DNA of 64,000 nt from Roseburia sp900753715. Lineage in GTDB: Bacteria; Bacillota; Clostridia; Lachnospirales; Lachnospiraceae. This document shows, in pieces, positions 14,699 through 24,364 of the stretch (within the stretch, counting starts at the first letter, position 1; each line of letters begins with the position of its first letter). Position numbers and translations under genes: made by a program. The DNA lies in contig CATZIT010000001.1 in NCBI GenBank assembly GCA_958420225.1, positions 1 to 64,000 on the forward strand. The letters run 5' to 3'. The notes beneath the pieces were generated by a model. That model ran no database searches. It was given only the letters and a program-made list of their open reading frames with translations, and was not told the origin of the DNA.

Positions 14699-16861
14699 AT
14701 GGCAGAAAAGCAGAGAAAAAAACGCCGAAAAAAGAAAAAACCGTTATTAAAATTTCCCCGGATGATGCAGAAAAAGCTAATCGTCATGTTTGGACTGATT
14801 GCGCTGATGCTGTTTGGACTGATGGGACGACTGATGTATATTGAACGCACCAGTGGCGAGAAATATGAAAAAATCGTTCTGTCCCAGCAGGAGTATGACA
14901 GTCAGACGATTCCGTATCAGCGTGGGGATATTCTCGATTCTAAGGGAACCGTGCTTGCAACGAGCATTGCGGTTTACAATGTTATCCTTGACTGTTATCA
15001 GCTTACCAGCAAAGATACGTACATTGAGCCGACCATTACCGCACTCACAAGCTGCTTTGAAGATATCACGAGCGAGGAGCTGTATACCTATGTCAGAGAG
15101 CAGCCGACGAGCCGTTACATCGTGTTGAAGAAAAGGGCTGCCTATGAGGACATCCAGCCGTTTGTGAATCTACAGGAGGAAGTTGACGAGAAAGGGAAAA
15201 AGGTAAATCCCAATATTAAGGGTGTCTGGTTTGAAAAAGAATACCAGAGAGAATACCCGTATAATTCGCTGGCAAGCTCTGTTATCGGATTTACAACCTC
15301 CGGAAATGAGGGAATTAACGGTCTGGAAAATTATTACAATGACACGTTAAACGGCGTAGACGGACGTGAATACGGCTATTTGAATTCTGACAATAATTTT
15401 GAAAAGACTATCAAGCCGGCACAAAATGGAAGTAATATTGTAACTACGATTGACGCAAATATTCAGGCAATCGCAGAGAAGAAAATCAAAGAATGGAATG
15501 AGGCATACCGCAACACCTACATCGATGGAAAAGAGGGTGCCTCGAATATCAGTGTCATCATCATGGACCCAGATAATGGAAATATACTTGCGATGGCAAA
15601 TTATCCGGACTACGATTTGAACAATCCGAGGGATTTGTCGGCGTATTACACCGAGGAAGCCATCGACGCGATGAACGATGATGAAAAACTTGATATTTTA
15701 AATAAATTATGGCAGAACTACTGTGTTACTTATACGTATGAGCCGGGTTCTACCGCAAAGGCATTTACCATTGCATCAGGTCTTGAAACCGGAACGCTCT
15801 ATGACGGAGAGACATTCTACTGTGATGGCTCAGAGATGTTTCCGGGAGACGTGCGTGTCCGCTGTACCGCATATTACAGAGGTGGACACGGGGTAGAGAC
15901 GCTTGAGAAGGCACTGATGGATTCCTGCAACGATGCATTGATGCAGATGTCCTACGTAATCGGAGCTGATAACTTTATCAAGTACCAGCAGATATTTGGT
16001 TTCGGACAAAAGACGAACATCGACCTGCCAGGCGAGACGCGTACCGATTCCCTGATTTATACGAAAGATACAATGACAAAACTTTCACTTGCCACAAACT
16101 CATTTGGACAGAACTTTAACTGCACCATGATTCAGATGGCGTCTGCTTTCTGTTCCCTGGTGAATGGCGGATATCTTTATCAGCCACGTCTGGTGCAGAA
16201 GATTACCGATGAAAATGGAAACACGATTGAAGATATCACACCGACGCTTTTGCGTGAGACGGTTTCGGAGTCGACAAGCGAGCTGCTTCGTAAGTATATG
16301 CAGTCCGTTGTTTCGGAAGGTACTGCAAAGGCGGCAAAGGTAGACGGATATTCGCTGGGTGGTAAAACCGGAACGGCACAGAAGATTAATTCCGATGGAC
16401 AGCGAGACGATACCAACTATGTATTATCTTTCATCGGATTTGCGCCGGTGGAAAAGCCGGAGCTGGTCATTTACTGTCTGGTCGACGAACCAAACGCCGA
16501 GGAGCAGGCACACAGTACCTTTGCACAGAACATTGTGCGTGAAATTTTAGAGGAGGTACTTCCGTATATGAACGTTTACCGCGATGAAGAGTCGACCGGA
16601 ATCAATGCCGGGCTTGATGTTACCGGAAATAATGTAGAGGAAACATCTGTTGCCGACATCGCAAACGGAACCATTACCGGGAATCTTTCGGATGACGAAG
16701 GAACTTTTTCTGTTCCGGTTACGACGGATGACGGACAGGCGGCCGGAGACGACAACACATCGGGAGACGCCGGAACGACCGGAGAGAACCAGACGGCGGG
16801 AGATGCTGGAACAACGGATGACAATCAGACGTCGGGAGACGGCGCAGCACAGACACAATAA
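14699..16861 (+). CDS. Class B penicillin-binding protein (FtsI/SpoVD type)
   Basis: 720 residues from ATG 14699, with AGGAG 5 bases upstream; the ATG at 14669 overlaps ftsL and lacks a site. After a basic cytoplasmic stretch and one membrane anchor (about 23-43) come a PBP dimerisation domain and a transpeptidase domain with all three motifs: STAK (in YEPGSTAKAFT), SCN (DSCNDAL) and KTG (GGKTGTAQ). It cross-links peptidoglycan at the septum. The last ~60 residues are a low-complexity Gly/Asp/Thr tail (repeats of GDAGTT and similar) rather than PASTA domains. It lies between ftsL and a second, related PBP gene. Confidence 0.92.
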   Translation: MAEKQRKKRRKKKKPLLKFPRMMQKKLIVMFGLIALMLFGLMGRLMYIERTSGEKYEKIVLSQQEYDSQTIPYQRGDILDSKGTVLATSIAVYNVILDCYQLTSKDTYIEPTITALTSCFEDITSEELYTYVREQPTSRYIVLKKRAAYEDIQPFVNLQEEVDEKGKKVNPNIKGVWFEKEYQREYPYNSLASSVIGFTTSGNEGINGLENYYNDTLNGVDGREYGYLNSDNNFEKTIKPAQNGSNIVTTIDANIQAIAEKKIKEWNEAYRNTYIDGKEGASNISVIIMDPDNGNILAMANYPDYDLNNPRDLSAYYTEEAIDAMNDDEKLDILNKLWQNYCVTYTYEPGSTAKAFTIASGLETGTLYDGETFYCDGSEMFPGDVRVRCTAYYRGGHGVETLEKALMDSCNDALMQMSYVIGADNFIKYQQIFGFGQKTNIDLPGETRTDSLIYTKDTMTKLSLATNSFGQNFNCTMIQMASAFCSLVNGGYLYQPRLVQKITDENGNTIEDITPTLLRETVSESTSELLRKYMQSVVSEGTAKAAKVDGYSLGGKTGTAQKINSDGQRDDTNYVLSFIGFAPVEKPELVIYCLVDEPNAEEQAHSTFAQNIVREILEEVLPYMNVYRDEESTGINAGLDVTGNNVEETSVADIANGTITGNLSDDEGTFSVPVTTDDGQAAGDDNTSGDAGTTGENQTAGDAGTTDDNQTSGDGAAQTQ

Positions 16862-16867
16862 AAACAT

Positions 16868-16929
16868 AACCTCACAGAACCCGGAATAGGATAATATGAA
16901 GGATTCTGTGAGGTTTTTTATGTCTTTCT
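16868..16929 (+). terminator. Terminator-like hairpin overlapping the second PBP start
   Basis: AACCTCACAGAA (16868-16879) pairs perfectly with TTCTGTGAGGTT (16914-16925), followed by TTTTTT ending at 16929. The loop of 34 nt includes the candidate start ATG 16896, and the T tract runs into another in-frame ATG at 16930. It could be an attenuator that lowers the downstream gene. Confidence 0.75.
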
Positions 16930-18638
16930 GGAGAAGTAAAACCTTTAATCGAAAAAAAATCATGATTATATTTTTTGCGATTTTCTTTGTACTGCTGTTT
17001 CTGATGGGGCGTCTCGTGTACCTGATGGTGTTCTGCTCCGAATATTATGGACAGAAGGCAAAAGACTTGCATGAAAGAGAACGTGATATCAAGGCAGCGC
17101 GCGGAAAAATTATAGATGCGACAGGAACGGTGCTTGCCACGAACCAGTCTGTCTGTACGATATCTGTCATACACAGCCAGATTGAGGATTCGGAGGCGGT
17201 GATTGCGGCACTTGTGAAGGAATTGGGGCTTACCGAGGAGGAGATTCGCAAACGTGTGGAGAAGAACAGCTCGATTGAGCGTGTAAAGACCAATGTTCCG
17301 AAAGAAGTGGGGGATGCCATCCGCGCATACGGGCTTTCGGGAATCAAGGTGGATGAGGACTATAAGCGTTATTACCCGTTTGATACGCTTGCCTCTACGG
17401 TACTTGGCTTTACGGGGGCAGATAACCAGGGCATCGTAGGACTTGAGGTAAAATATGACAGCTACTTGCAGGGAACTGCCGGAAAGATTTTAACTCTTAC
17501 GGATGCGAGGGGCGTGGAGATTGAAAATGCCGGGGAAACGCGTCTTGAACCGGTAAATGGAAATGATCTGTATATTTCTCTGGACTATAATATCCAGCTT
17601 TACTGCGAGCAGGCAGCAGAAAAGGCATACTTAAAGAAAAACGCAGACAGTGTCTCCATCGTGGTTATGAATCCGCAGAACGGGGAAATTCTTGCAATGG
17701 TAAATTACCCGGAATTTAATCTCAATGACCCGTTTACCTTAAATGTCGAAACGGAGGGACTCACCGCAGAAGAAAAACAGAACCTGTTAAATCAGATGTG
17801 GCGCAATCCCTGCATCAGCGATACCTATGAACCAGGCTCGACCTTTAAGATTATCACGGCGGCTGCGGCACTCGAGGAGGGCGTCGTGCACGTGAGCGAT
17901 CAGTTCTACTGCCCGGGCTATAAAATCGTGGAGGACCGCAAGATTCGCTGTGCAAGAACCTCAGGGCACGGGGCGGAGACATTTGAAACCGGGATTATGA
18001 ATTCGTGCAACCCGGTTTTCATCGAGCTTGGCGAGCGGTTAGGCGTGGATAACTATTTTAAATATCTAAAGCAGTTCGGACTTTTGACAAAGACGAACAT
18101 CGACCTTCCGGGTGAGGCGGCTACCATCATGCATCAGAAGGAAAATGTGGGACCGGTGGAACTTGCAACCATGTCTTTCGGGCAGTCCTTTCAGATTACG
18201 CCGATTCAGCTTTTGACGACCGTTTCTTCTATCATAAACGGCGGAACGAGAGTGACGCCGCACTTTGGGGTGGAAGTGCGGGATGAGGCGGGAAATCTGG
18301 TGGAGACACTCACCTATGATACTTATGAGGGTGTGTGCAGTACAGAGACATCCGAAACGATGCAGTATCTTTTGGAAAAAGTGGTATCGGAGGGCGGCGG
18401 AAAAAACGGGCAGGTGGAAGGCTTTTCCATCGGTGGAAAAACGGCAACCTCCCAGACACTTCCGAGAAGTGACCACAAATATATTTCTTCTTTTCTTGGG
18501 TTTTACCCGGCGGATGACCCAAAGGTGCTAGCCATCGCAATCATAAGAAACCCACAGGGAACCTATTACGGGGGAATCATTGCGGCACCTGTAGTAAAAG
18601 AAATCTTTGAAAACATTTTACCGTACCTTGATAAATGA
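16896..18638 (+). CDS. Class B penicillin-binding protein, SpoVD-like, with KTA motif
   Basis: 580 residues from ATG 16896 (weak site AGGATAAT); ATG 16930, preceded by GTGAGG, is a real alternative that would remove 11 or so residues. There is one membrane anchor (about 23-48), a PBP dimerisation domain, and a transpeptidase domain with STFK (YEPGSTFKIIT) and SCN (NSCNPVF). The third motif is unusual: GGKTATSQ, with Ala where KTG has Gly. Paired PBPs at this point of the cluster usually split between vegetative septation and sporulation (SpoVD, cortex), and this second copy may be the sporulation one. There is no PASTA domain. Confidence 0.88.
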   Translation: MKDSVRFFMSFWRSKTFNRKKIMIIFFAIFFVLLFLMGRLVYLMVFCSEYYGQKAKDLHERERDIKAARGKIIDATGTVLATNQSVCTISVIHSQIEDSEAVIAALVKELGLTEEEIRKRVEKNSSIERVKTNVPKEVGDAIRAYGLSGIKVDEDYKRYYPFDTLASTVLGFTGADNQGIVGLEVKYDSYLQGTAGKILTLTDARGVEIENAGETRLEPVNGNDLYISLDYNIQLYCEQAAEKAYLKKNADSVSIVVMNPQNGEILAMVNYPEFNLNDPFTLNVETEGLTAEEKQNLLNQMWRNPCISDTYEPGSTFKIITAAAALEEGVVHVSDQFYCPGYKIVEDRKIRCARTSGHGAETFETGIMNSCNPVFIELGERLGVDNYFKYLKQFGLLTKTNIDLPGEAATIMHQKENVGPVELATMSFGQSFQITPIQLLTTVSSIINGGTRVTPHFGVEVRDEAGNLVETLTYDTYEGVCSTETSETMQYLLEKVVSEGGGKNGQVEGFSIGGKTATSQTLPRSDHKYISSFLGFYPADDPKVLAIAIIRNPQGTYYGGIIAAPVVKEIFENILPYLDK

Positions 18639-18656
18639 TGGAAAATAACGTATACT
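18628..18656 (+). promoter_or_regulatory. Internal promoter before mraY
   Basis: TTGATA (18628-18633), 17-nt spacer, TATACT (18651-18656), overlapping the end of the preceding PBP gene. Confidence 0.6.
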
Positions 18657-18725
18657 AGACAGACGGCAGGCATTTTTATAAAATGTCTTTCACGTCATGG
18701 AAAAAAGTACGCAAGGAGTGAAATT

Positions 18726-19694
18726 ATGACATATCAAATTGTAATTCCGGTGATGATTGCCTTTGCAATCAGTGCAGTCTTAGGACCGATTGTAATCCCG
18801 TTTTTAAGGCGGCTTAAAGTGGGGCAGACGGAGCGCAAAGAGCTTGCATCCCATCTGAAGAAAAATGGAACCCCGACGATGGGAGGACTGATGATACTTG
18901 CAAGTATTATCATTACATCCCTGTTTTATGTAAAAGATTATCCGAAAATTGTGCCGATTTTATTTATGATGGTAGGATTTGGAATTATCGGATTTTTAGA
19001 TGACTACTTAAAAGTAGTACTTCGCAGATCAGACGGACTGCTCCCATGGCAGAAAATGTTGCTTCAGATTGTGGTGACGACAGTGTTTGCGGTCTATATG
19101 TGGAAATATTCCGGCATTTCACTTTCTATGCTGATTCCGTTCTCCGGCGGTAAATATCTGGATATCGGTTTCTGGGCGATTCCGCTTATGTATCTTGCAG
19201 TGATTGGAACGGTAAACGGTGTAAACTTTACGGACGGTGTGGACGGACTGGTTTCAAGCGTTACGATTATGGTTGCGACCTTCTTTTCGGTTGTCGCTAT
19301 CGGCAACAATGCGGGAATTGAACCGATTACCTGTGCAGTAGCAGGTGCATTGCTTGGATTTTTATTGTTTAATGTACATCCGGCGAGCGTGTTTATGGGA
19401 GATACCGGATCGCTTGCCCTGGGCGGATTTGTAGCCGCCACGGCCTATGTGATGCAGATGCCGTTATTTATTCTTCTGGTAGGACTGATTTATCTGGTGG
19501 AAGTCATTTCAGTTATGTTACAGGTCAGCTATTTTAAATATACCAAGAAAAAGACCGGTGAGGGAAAACGTATTTTCCGTATGACCCCGATTCATCATCA
19601 TTTTGAATTAGGCGGCTGGTCAGAGACGAAAGTAGTAGCAGTATTTGCCATTACAACAGCGCTTCTTTGCATGATTGCACTGCTTGGCTTATAG
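18726..19694 (+). CDS. mraY: Phospho-N-acetylmuramoyl-pentapeptide transferase
   Basis: 322 residues with about ten membrane spans and all MraY motifs: KKNGTPTMGGLMI, GFLDDYLKV (catalytic Asp pair, near residue 90), NGVNFTDGVDGL, FMGDTGSLALGG and RMTPIHHHFELGGW. It transfers phospho-MurNAc-pentapeptide to undecaprenyl phosphate, making lipid I at the inner face of the membrane. It starts after an 87-base gap containing a promoter. Confidence 0.96.
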   Translation: MTYQIVIPVMIAFAISAVLGPIVIPFLRRLKVGQTERKELASHLKKNGTPTMGGLMILASIIITSLFYVKDYPKIVPILFMMVGFGIIGFLDDYLKVVLRRSDGLLPWQKMLLQIVVTTVFAVYMWKYSGISLSMLIPFSGGKYLDIGFWAIPLMYLAVIGTVNGVNFTDGVDGLVSSVTIMVATFFSVVAIGNNAGIEPITCAVAGALLGFLLFNVHPASVFMGDTGSLALGGFVAATAYVMQMPLFILLVGLIYLVEVISVMLQVSYFKYTKKKTGEGKRIFRMTPIHHHFELGGWSETKVVAVFAITTALLCMIALLGL

Positions 19695-19715
19695 AAGAAA
19701 ACAACAGGAAAGGGC

Positions 19716-21080
19716 ATGGTGAAGATGATGAGCAGAAAAGTTTTGGTGGTAGGTTCCGGAATCAGTGGCGTAGCTGCCACAGAGCTGTTAAAGAAACAGG
19801 GGGATGAGGTTATCTTATTTGATGGTAATCCGAAGCTTGATGTGCAGGCACTGCGGGAGAAACATCCGGTATTTAAAGATGTGGAAATAATCCTTGGCGA
19901 ATTGCCGGAAGAAAAAATGAGTGCGTTTGACCTTGTGGTCTTAAGCCCTGGCGTGCCGACGGATATTCCGATGGTATGTGCCCTGCGGGAGAAACATATT
20001 CCAATCTGGGGAGAAATCGAGCTGGCATATCAGTGTGCAAAGGGCAGTGTGATTGCAATTACCGGAACAAACGGGAAGACGACGACAACTGCACTTGTCG
20101 GACAGATTATGGAAAACTATTTTTCGGATGTGAAAGTGGTCGGAAATATCGGAATCCCGTATACCTCGGTGGCGGCAGAGACGACAGAAGAGACCGTGAC
20201 CGTTGCGGAAATCAGCAGCTTCCAGTTAGAGACGATTCATGAGTTCCACCCGAAGGTATCTGCCATCTTAAACATTACGCCGGATCATTTGAACCGCCAT
20301 CATACGATGGAGTGCTATATTAAGACGAAGGAACGCATTGCAGAGAACCAGACTGCGGACGACACCTGTGTACTCAACTATGAGGATGAAGTGCTGCGGG
20401 AGTTTGGAAGCCATTTAAAGACAAAGGTGTTATATTTCAGCAGCAGACAAAAATTAGAGAACGGACTTTACCTTGAGGGGGAGGACATTTTCTATCATGA
20501 TGGTACGAAGGCAGTCAAAGTCATCAATGTGAACGAACTGAATATTCTTGGAAAACATAATTATGAGAACGTGATGGCGGCCACCGGAATGGCGTTAAGT
20601 TTTGGCGTACCGCTTGAGAAGATTGTTGAGGTGCTGAAACGTTTCCAGGCTGTTGAGCATAGAATTGAATATGTCACGGAAAAACGCGGTGTGAAGTTCT
20701 ACAATGATTCAAAGGGAACAAATCCGGATGCGGCAATCCAGGGAATCCGTGCCATGAACCGCCCGACTCTTTTGATTGGCGGCGGATATGACAAGGGCAA
20801 TGAATATGACGAGTGGATTGAGAGCTTTGACGGCAAAGTAAAAAAACTGGTATTAATCGGGCAGACAAGAGAGAAGATTGCGGAGTGTGCAAAAAAGCAT
20901 GATTTTACAGATGTAGTGTTATGCGATACTTTTGAGGAAGCGATTGATACCTGCTATGCAAATGCCGTAAGCGGAGATGCAGTGCTTTTATCGCCTGCCT
21001 GCGCAAGCTGGGGAATGTTTCCAAATTATGAGGAACGTGGACGTATTTTTAAGGAGTATGTGCGAAACTTGGAGGAATAA
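19716..21080 (+). CDS. murD: UDP-N-acetylmuramoyl-L-alanine:D-glutamate ligase
   Basis: 454 residues of a Mur ligase: N-terminal Rossmann domain (VLVVGSGISGVAATELL), ATP-binding loop AITGTNGKTTTTALVG (near 115), HTMECYIKTKERI, the central EHRIEYVTEKRGVKFYNDSKGTNPDA, and C-terminal LIGGGYDKG and LLSPACASWGMFPNYEERG. It adds D-Glu to UDP-MurNAc-L-Ala. An in-frame ATG at 19728 is an alternative start. The stop codon directly abuts the ftsW start, so translation is coupled. Confidence 0.96.
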   Translation: MVKMMSRKVLVVGSGISGVAATELLKKQGDEVILFDGNPKLDVQALREKHPVFKDVEIILGELPEEKMSAFDLVVLSPGVPTDIPMVCALREKHIPIWGEIELAYQCAKGSVIAITGTNGKTTTTALVGQIMENYFSDVKVVGNIGIPYTSVAAETTEETVTVAEISSFQLETIHEFHPKVSAILNITPDHLNRHHTMECYIKTKERIAENQTADDTCVLNYEDEVLREFGSHLKTKVLYFSSRQKLENGLYLEGEDIFYHDGTKAVKVINVNELNILGKHNYENVMAATGMALSFGVPLEKIVEVLKRFQAVEHRIEYVTEKRGVKFYNDSKGTNPDAAIQGIRAMNRPTLLIGGGYDKGNEYDEWIESFDGKVKKLVLIGQTREKIAECAKKHDFTDVVLCDTFEEAIDTCYANAVSGDAVLLSPACASWGMFPNYEERGRIFKEYVRNLEE

Positions 21081-22175
21081 ATGGGGAAAAAACCGATTCG
21101 ATATTTTGATTACAGCCTGATGATTCTTCTGCTGTTTTTACTTGCATTCGGATTGATTATGCTTTACAGCACCAGTTCCTATTATGGGGCGACCCGTTAT
21201 GATGACAGCGCTTATTACGTAAAACGTCAGATGGTGGCAGCTCTGCTTGGACTGGCTGCCATGCTTGTGATATCCAGAATTCCGTATCAATTCTGGATGA
21301 AGGTCAGCGGGTTGGCATACCTTGTGGCACTGGGACTTTGTATTGCGGTTATTTTCCTGGGAGATGAAGCAAAGGGTTCGACGAGATGGTTCAGAATTGG
21401 ACCAATCCAGTTCCAGCCATCCGAAATTGCCAAGGTAGCGGTCATTATCTTCTTTGCGACGATTATTTATAAGACGCCAAAGAAAGTTGGGGAGTTAAAG
21501 AGTCTGATAAAGATTTTACTGATTGTTATGCCAATTGTTGCTGTTGTAGCATATCAGAACTTAAGTACCGCAATCATTATCCTTGGAATCTCTGTGTGTA
21601 TGTTATTTGTGGCAAGTCCCAAATACGTGCACTTTGTGGTGATGGCACTCTTAGTCGCTGTGGTCGGTGTGGTATTTATTGCATTTGTGAGTTACCGTGC
21701 AGAGCGTATCGCGATCTGGCTTCATCCGGAGGATTATGAGAAAGGATATCAGACTTTGCAGGGACTTTATGCCATCGGTTCCGGCGGGCTGTTCGGAAAG
21801 GGTTTGGGAGAGAGTATGCAAAAACTCGGATTTATTCCGGAAGCACAGAATGATATGATTTTTTCTGTTATCTGTGAGGAACTGGGATTATTCGGGGCAG
21901 TCTGTCTGATTGTGCTTTATCTGCTGATTATCTGGCGTTTAATGGTAATTGCAAACAATGCGGCAGATTTATACGGCGCGCTTTTGGTGGTTGGAATTAT
22001 GGCACACCTGGCAATCCAGGTTGTGTTAAACATCGCAGTTGTTACAAATACGATTCCAAACACTGGTATTTCACTTCCGCTTGTCAGCTATGGAGGTACA
22101 TCAATTTCCATCCTGTTAGCGGAAATGGGGCTTGCATTAAGCGTGTCAAGGGGAATTAAGCTTGAGGTTGAATAA
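21081..22175 (+). CDS. ftsW: SEDS glycosyltransferase FtsW/SpoVE type
   Basis: 364 residues, about ten membrane spans. Diagnostic SEDS segments include STRWFRIGPIQFQPSEIAK, YQTLQGLYAIGSGGLFGKG, FIPEAQNDMIFSVICEELG and the C-terminal NTGISLPLVSYGGTS. SEDS proteins polymerise lipid II with a class B PBP as partner. Position directly after murD and before divIB supports FtsW or its sporulation paralogue SpoVE; the sequence alone does not separate them. It starts immediately at the murD stop codon. Confidence 0.93.
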   Translation: MGKKPIRYFDYSLMILLLFLLAFGLIMLYSTSSYYGATRYDDSAYYVKRQMVAALLGLAAMLVISRIPYQFWMKVSGLAYLVALGLCIAVIFLGDEAKGSTRWFRIGPIQFQPSEIAKVAVIIFFATIIYKTPKKVGELKSLIKILLIVMPIVAVVAYQNLSTAIIILGISVCMLFVASPKYVHFVVMALLVAVVGVVFIAFVSYRAERIAIWLHPEDYEKGYQTLQGLYAIGSGGLFGKGLGESMQKLGFIPEAQNDMIFSVICEELGLFGAVCLIVLYLLIIWRLMVIANNAADLYGALLVVGIMAHLAIQVVLNIAVVTNTIPNTGISLPLVSYGGTSISILLAEMGLALSVSRGIKLEVE

Positions 22176-22177
22176 TT

Positions 22178-22927
22178 ATGATTAGAGAACAGAGAAAAAG
22201 AAAAAAGCGGCGCAAGATTGGAATGACCGTTTTTTTACTCTTTGTACTGGCCGCGGCGGTTTCTGTATATGTGGTGATGAACGTCTTTACCGTGGAAAAA
22301 GTTGTAGTAGAGGGAAATGAACTGTACTCGGATGAACAGATTAAATCCCTGGTATTAAATGATGAGTATTCCTGGAATTCGCTGTATGTGGATTTGAAGT
22401 ATCATTTCTTAGATGTGGGAGAGGTACCATTTGTGGATACCATGGAGGTGTCGCTCGACGATCCGCATACACTCCGGATTTCCGTTTATGAAAAAGGAAT
22501 TTTAGGATATTTATATATCAGCTCTATCGGGCAGAATGCTTATTTTGACAAGGACGGGTTTGTGGTGGAAACATCTACGGATACCATAGAGGGTGTGCCC
22601 AAAATCAGTGGAGTGGAGTGTAACGAAGTGGTGCTTTACGAACAGCTTCCGCTTGAAAATGGCAAGGTGTTAAAAAAACTTCTTACCCTGACGCAGACAC
22701 TTAATAAATATGGGCTGCTCCCGGAAGAAATCCATTATGACAGCAGTTTGAACCCAACCCTTACCTATGGAACAATTTCAGTTGTGCTCGGGGATGAAAC
22801 CTATCTGACACAGAAGGTGGTGCGGATTTCTTCTATCTTGCCACAGCTTGCAGGATTGAACGGAACGCTTCATCTGGAAACATGGACGCCTGACACAACA
22901 GACATTATTTTTGACCGTGCGGAATAA
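22178..22927 (+). CDS. divIB: Cell-division protein DivIB/FtsQ
   Basis: 249 residues: basic N-terminus, one membrane span (about 13-35), then a POTRA domain (FTVEKVVVEGNELYSDEQIKS) and a beta domain. The DivIB/FtsQ protein is an extracytoplasmic scaffold that binds FtsL and DivIC at the septum. It begins 3 bases after ftsW. murG, which often stands between ftsW and divIB, is absent here. Confidence 0.9.
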   Translation: MIREQRKRKKRRKIGMTVFLLFVLAAAVSVYVVMNVFTVEKVVVEGNELYSDEQIKSLVLNDEYSWNSLYVDLKYHFLDVGEVPFVDTMEVSLDDPHTLRISVYEKGILGYLYISSIGQNAYFDKDGFVVETSTDTIEGVPKISGVECNEVVLYEQLPLENGKVLKKLLTLTQTLNKYGLLPEEIHYDSSLNPTLTYGTISVVLGDETYLTQKVVRISSILPQLAGLNGTLHLETWTPDTTDIIFDRAE

Positions 22928-22963
22928 AAGTTCAGAAAAATTTCGTTTTTTGAAAAAAATTAG

Positions 22964-22992
22964 TTGATTAATTAAACGAAAAATTATATTAT
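22964..22992 (+). promoter_or_regulatory. Promoter of ftsZ
   Basis: TTGATT (22964-22969), 17-nt spacer, TATTAT (22987-22992). It gives a leader of about 115 nt, with a short GACGC/GCGTC hairpin, before the ftsZ start. Confidence 0.72.
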
Positions 22993-23115
22993 AGTGTATA
23001 TGAGTTTAATTCATGATAATAGGTTTGTATGCAGACGCAGGCGTCCCTTGAGGAAGGAAGCCGGGGTGTGTTTGTAGCCGTGCAAATATAGGGAGAGAAT
23101 GAAGGAGGAAGTACC

Positions 23116-24345
23116 TTGCTGGAAATTATGACAACAGAAGCAGATACCAGTGCAAAAATAATCGTAGTCGGAGTTGGTGGCGCTGGAAATAATGCTGTGA
23201 ATAGAATGATTGATGAGAATATTGGTGGAGTGGAATTTATCGGAGTGAATACTGATAAGCAGGCACTTACACTTTGCAAGGCGCCGACACTGATTCAGAT
23301 TGGAGAGAAGCTCACCAAGGGACTTGGAGCAGGTGCACAGCCTGAGGTTGGTGAGAAGGCTGCGGAAGAGAGTATGGAAGAACTGTCTGCGGCAGTCAAA
23401 GGAGCAGACATGGTGTTCGTTACCTGTGGTATGGGTGGCGGTACCGGTACCGGAGCAGCTCCGGTTGTTGCCAAGATTGCAAAAGAGCAGGGAATTTTGA
23501 CGGTCGGAGTTGTCACGAAACCGTTTAAGTTCGAAGCAAAACAGCGTATGATTAATGCACTTTCCGGTATTGAACGTTTGAAGGACAGCGTTGATACTCT
23601 GATTGTGATTCCAAATGATAAGTTATTAGAGATTGTAGACCGCCGGACAACCATGCCGGATGCGTTGAAGAAGGCAGACGAGGTATTACAGCAGGCAGTG
23701 CAGGGAATTACAGACTTAATTAACCTGCCGGCACTCATTAACCTTGACTTTGCGGATGTATCAACCGTTATGAAGGACAAGGGTATGGCACATATCGGTA
23801 TCGGTAATGCCAAGGGCGATGATAAGGCAATTGAGGCAGTAAAACTTGCTGTAGCCAGCCCGCTTCTTGAGACAACCATCAATGGTGCAAGCCATGTGAT
23901 TATTAATATTTCCGGTGATATTTCCTTAATGGATGCAAACGATGCAGCAAGCTATGTTCAGGATCTTGCCGGAGACGAGGCAAATATCATCTTTGGTGCG
24001 AAGTATGATGAGACAATGACCGATGAGGCGACCATTACCGTTATTGCAACCGGACTTGAGAATGCAGCAGCAAAGCAGCCGAATAAGATTATGCCGACAT
24101 TGCAGTACCAGAACACACCGAATGTGACAAGACCGACAGGTGCAGCTACGATGAACAGACCAACCATGGGCAATATGGGAACAAGTGGATTTGGAACAGG
24201 AAGCTTTGGAACAGCTACTCAGACCCAGCAGGCACCGCAGCAGACTCCGACCTTCAATGGAATTCAGAAGCCACGCCAGCCGGAAAGCACCGTACAGCAG
24301 GTAGACATCAAGATTCCGGATTTCCTTAAGAATTCCAGACGTTAA
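23116..24345 (+). CDS. ftsZ: Cell-division GTPase FtsZ
   Basis: 409 residues of the tubulin-like FtsZ. GTP-binding motifs: VVGVGGAGNNAVNRM (near 15), the tubulin signature GGGTGTGAAP (near 112), NTDKQAL and DFADV. The C-terminal linker is Thr/Gln/Asn-rich and ends in the conserved partner-binding peptide VDIKIPDFLKNSRR. AAGGAGG at 23102-23108 lies 7 bases before TTG 23116, so TTG is the start; the ATG at 23128 is too far away. A strong terminator follows. Confidence 0.97.
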   Translation: MLEIMTTEADTSAKIIVVGVGGAGNNAVNRMIDENIGGVEFIGVNTDKQALTLCKAPTLIQIGEKLTKGLGAGAQPEVGEKAAEESMEELSAAVKGADMVFVTCGMGGGTGTGAAPVVAKIAKEQGILTVGVVTKPFKFEAKQRMINALSGIERLKDSVDTLIVIPNDKLLEIVDRRTTMPDALKKADEVLQQAVQGITDLINLPALINLDFADVSTVMKDKGMAHIGIGNAKGDDKAIEAVKLAVASPLLETTINGASHVIINISGDISLMDANDAASYVQDLAGDEANIIFGAKYDETMTDEATITVIATGLENAAAKQPNKIMPTLQYQNTPNVTRPTGAATMNRPTMGNMGTSGFGTGSFGTATQTQQAPQQTPTFNGIQKPRQPESTVQQVDIKIPDFLKNSRR

Positions 24346-24364
24346 CAGAATCACGAAGATTTCC

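Noticed and set aside
23029..23091. 20-codon upstream frame in the ftsZ leader
   Set aside because: It lacks a convincing ribosome site and its residues show no motif; kept only as a note.
23295..23882. 195-codon minus-strand open frame inside ftsZ
   Set aside because: Opposite a certain gene, with no independent signals.
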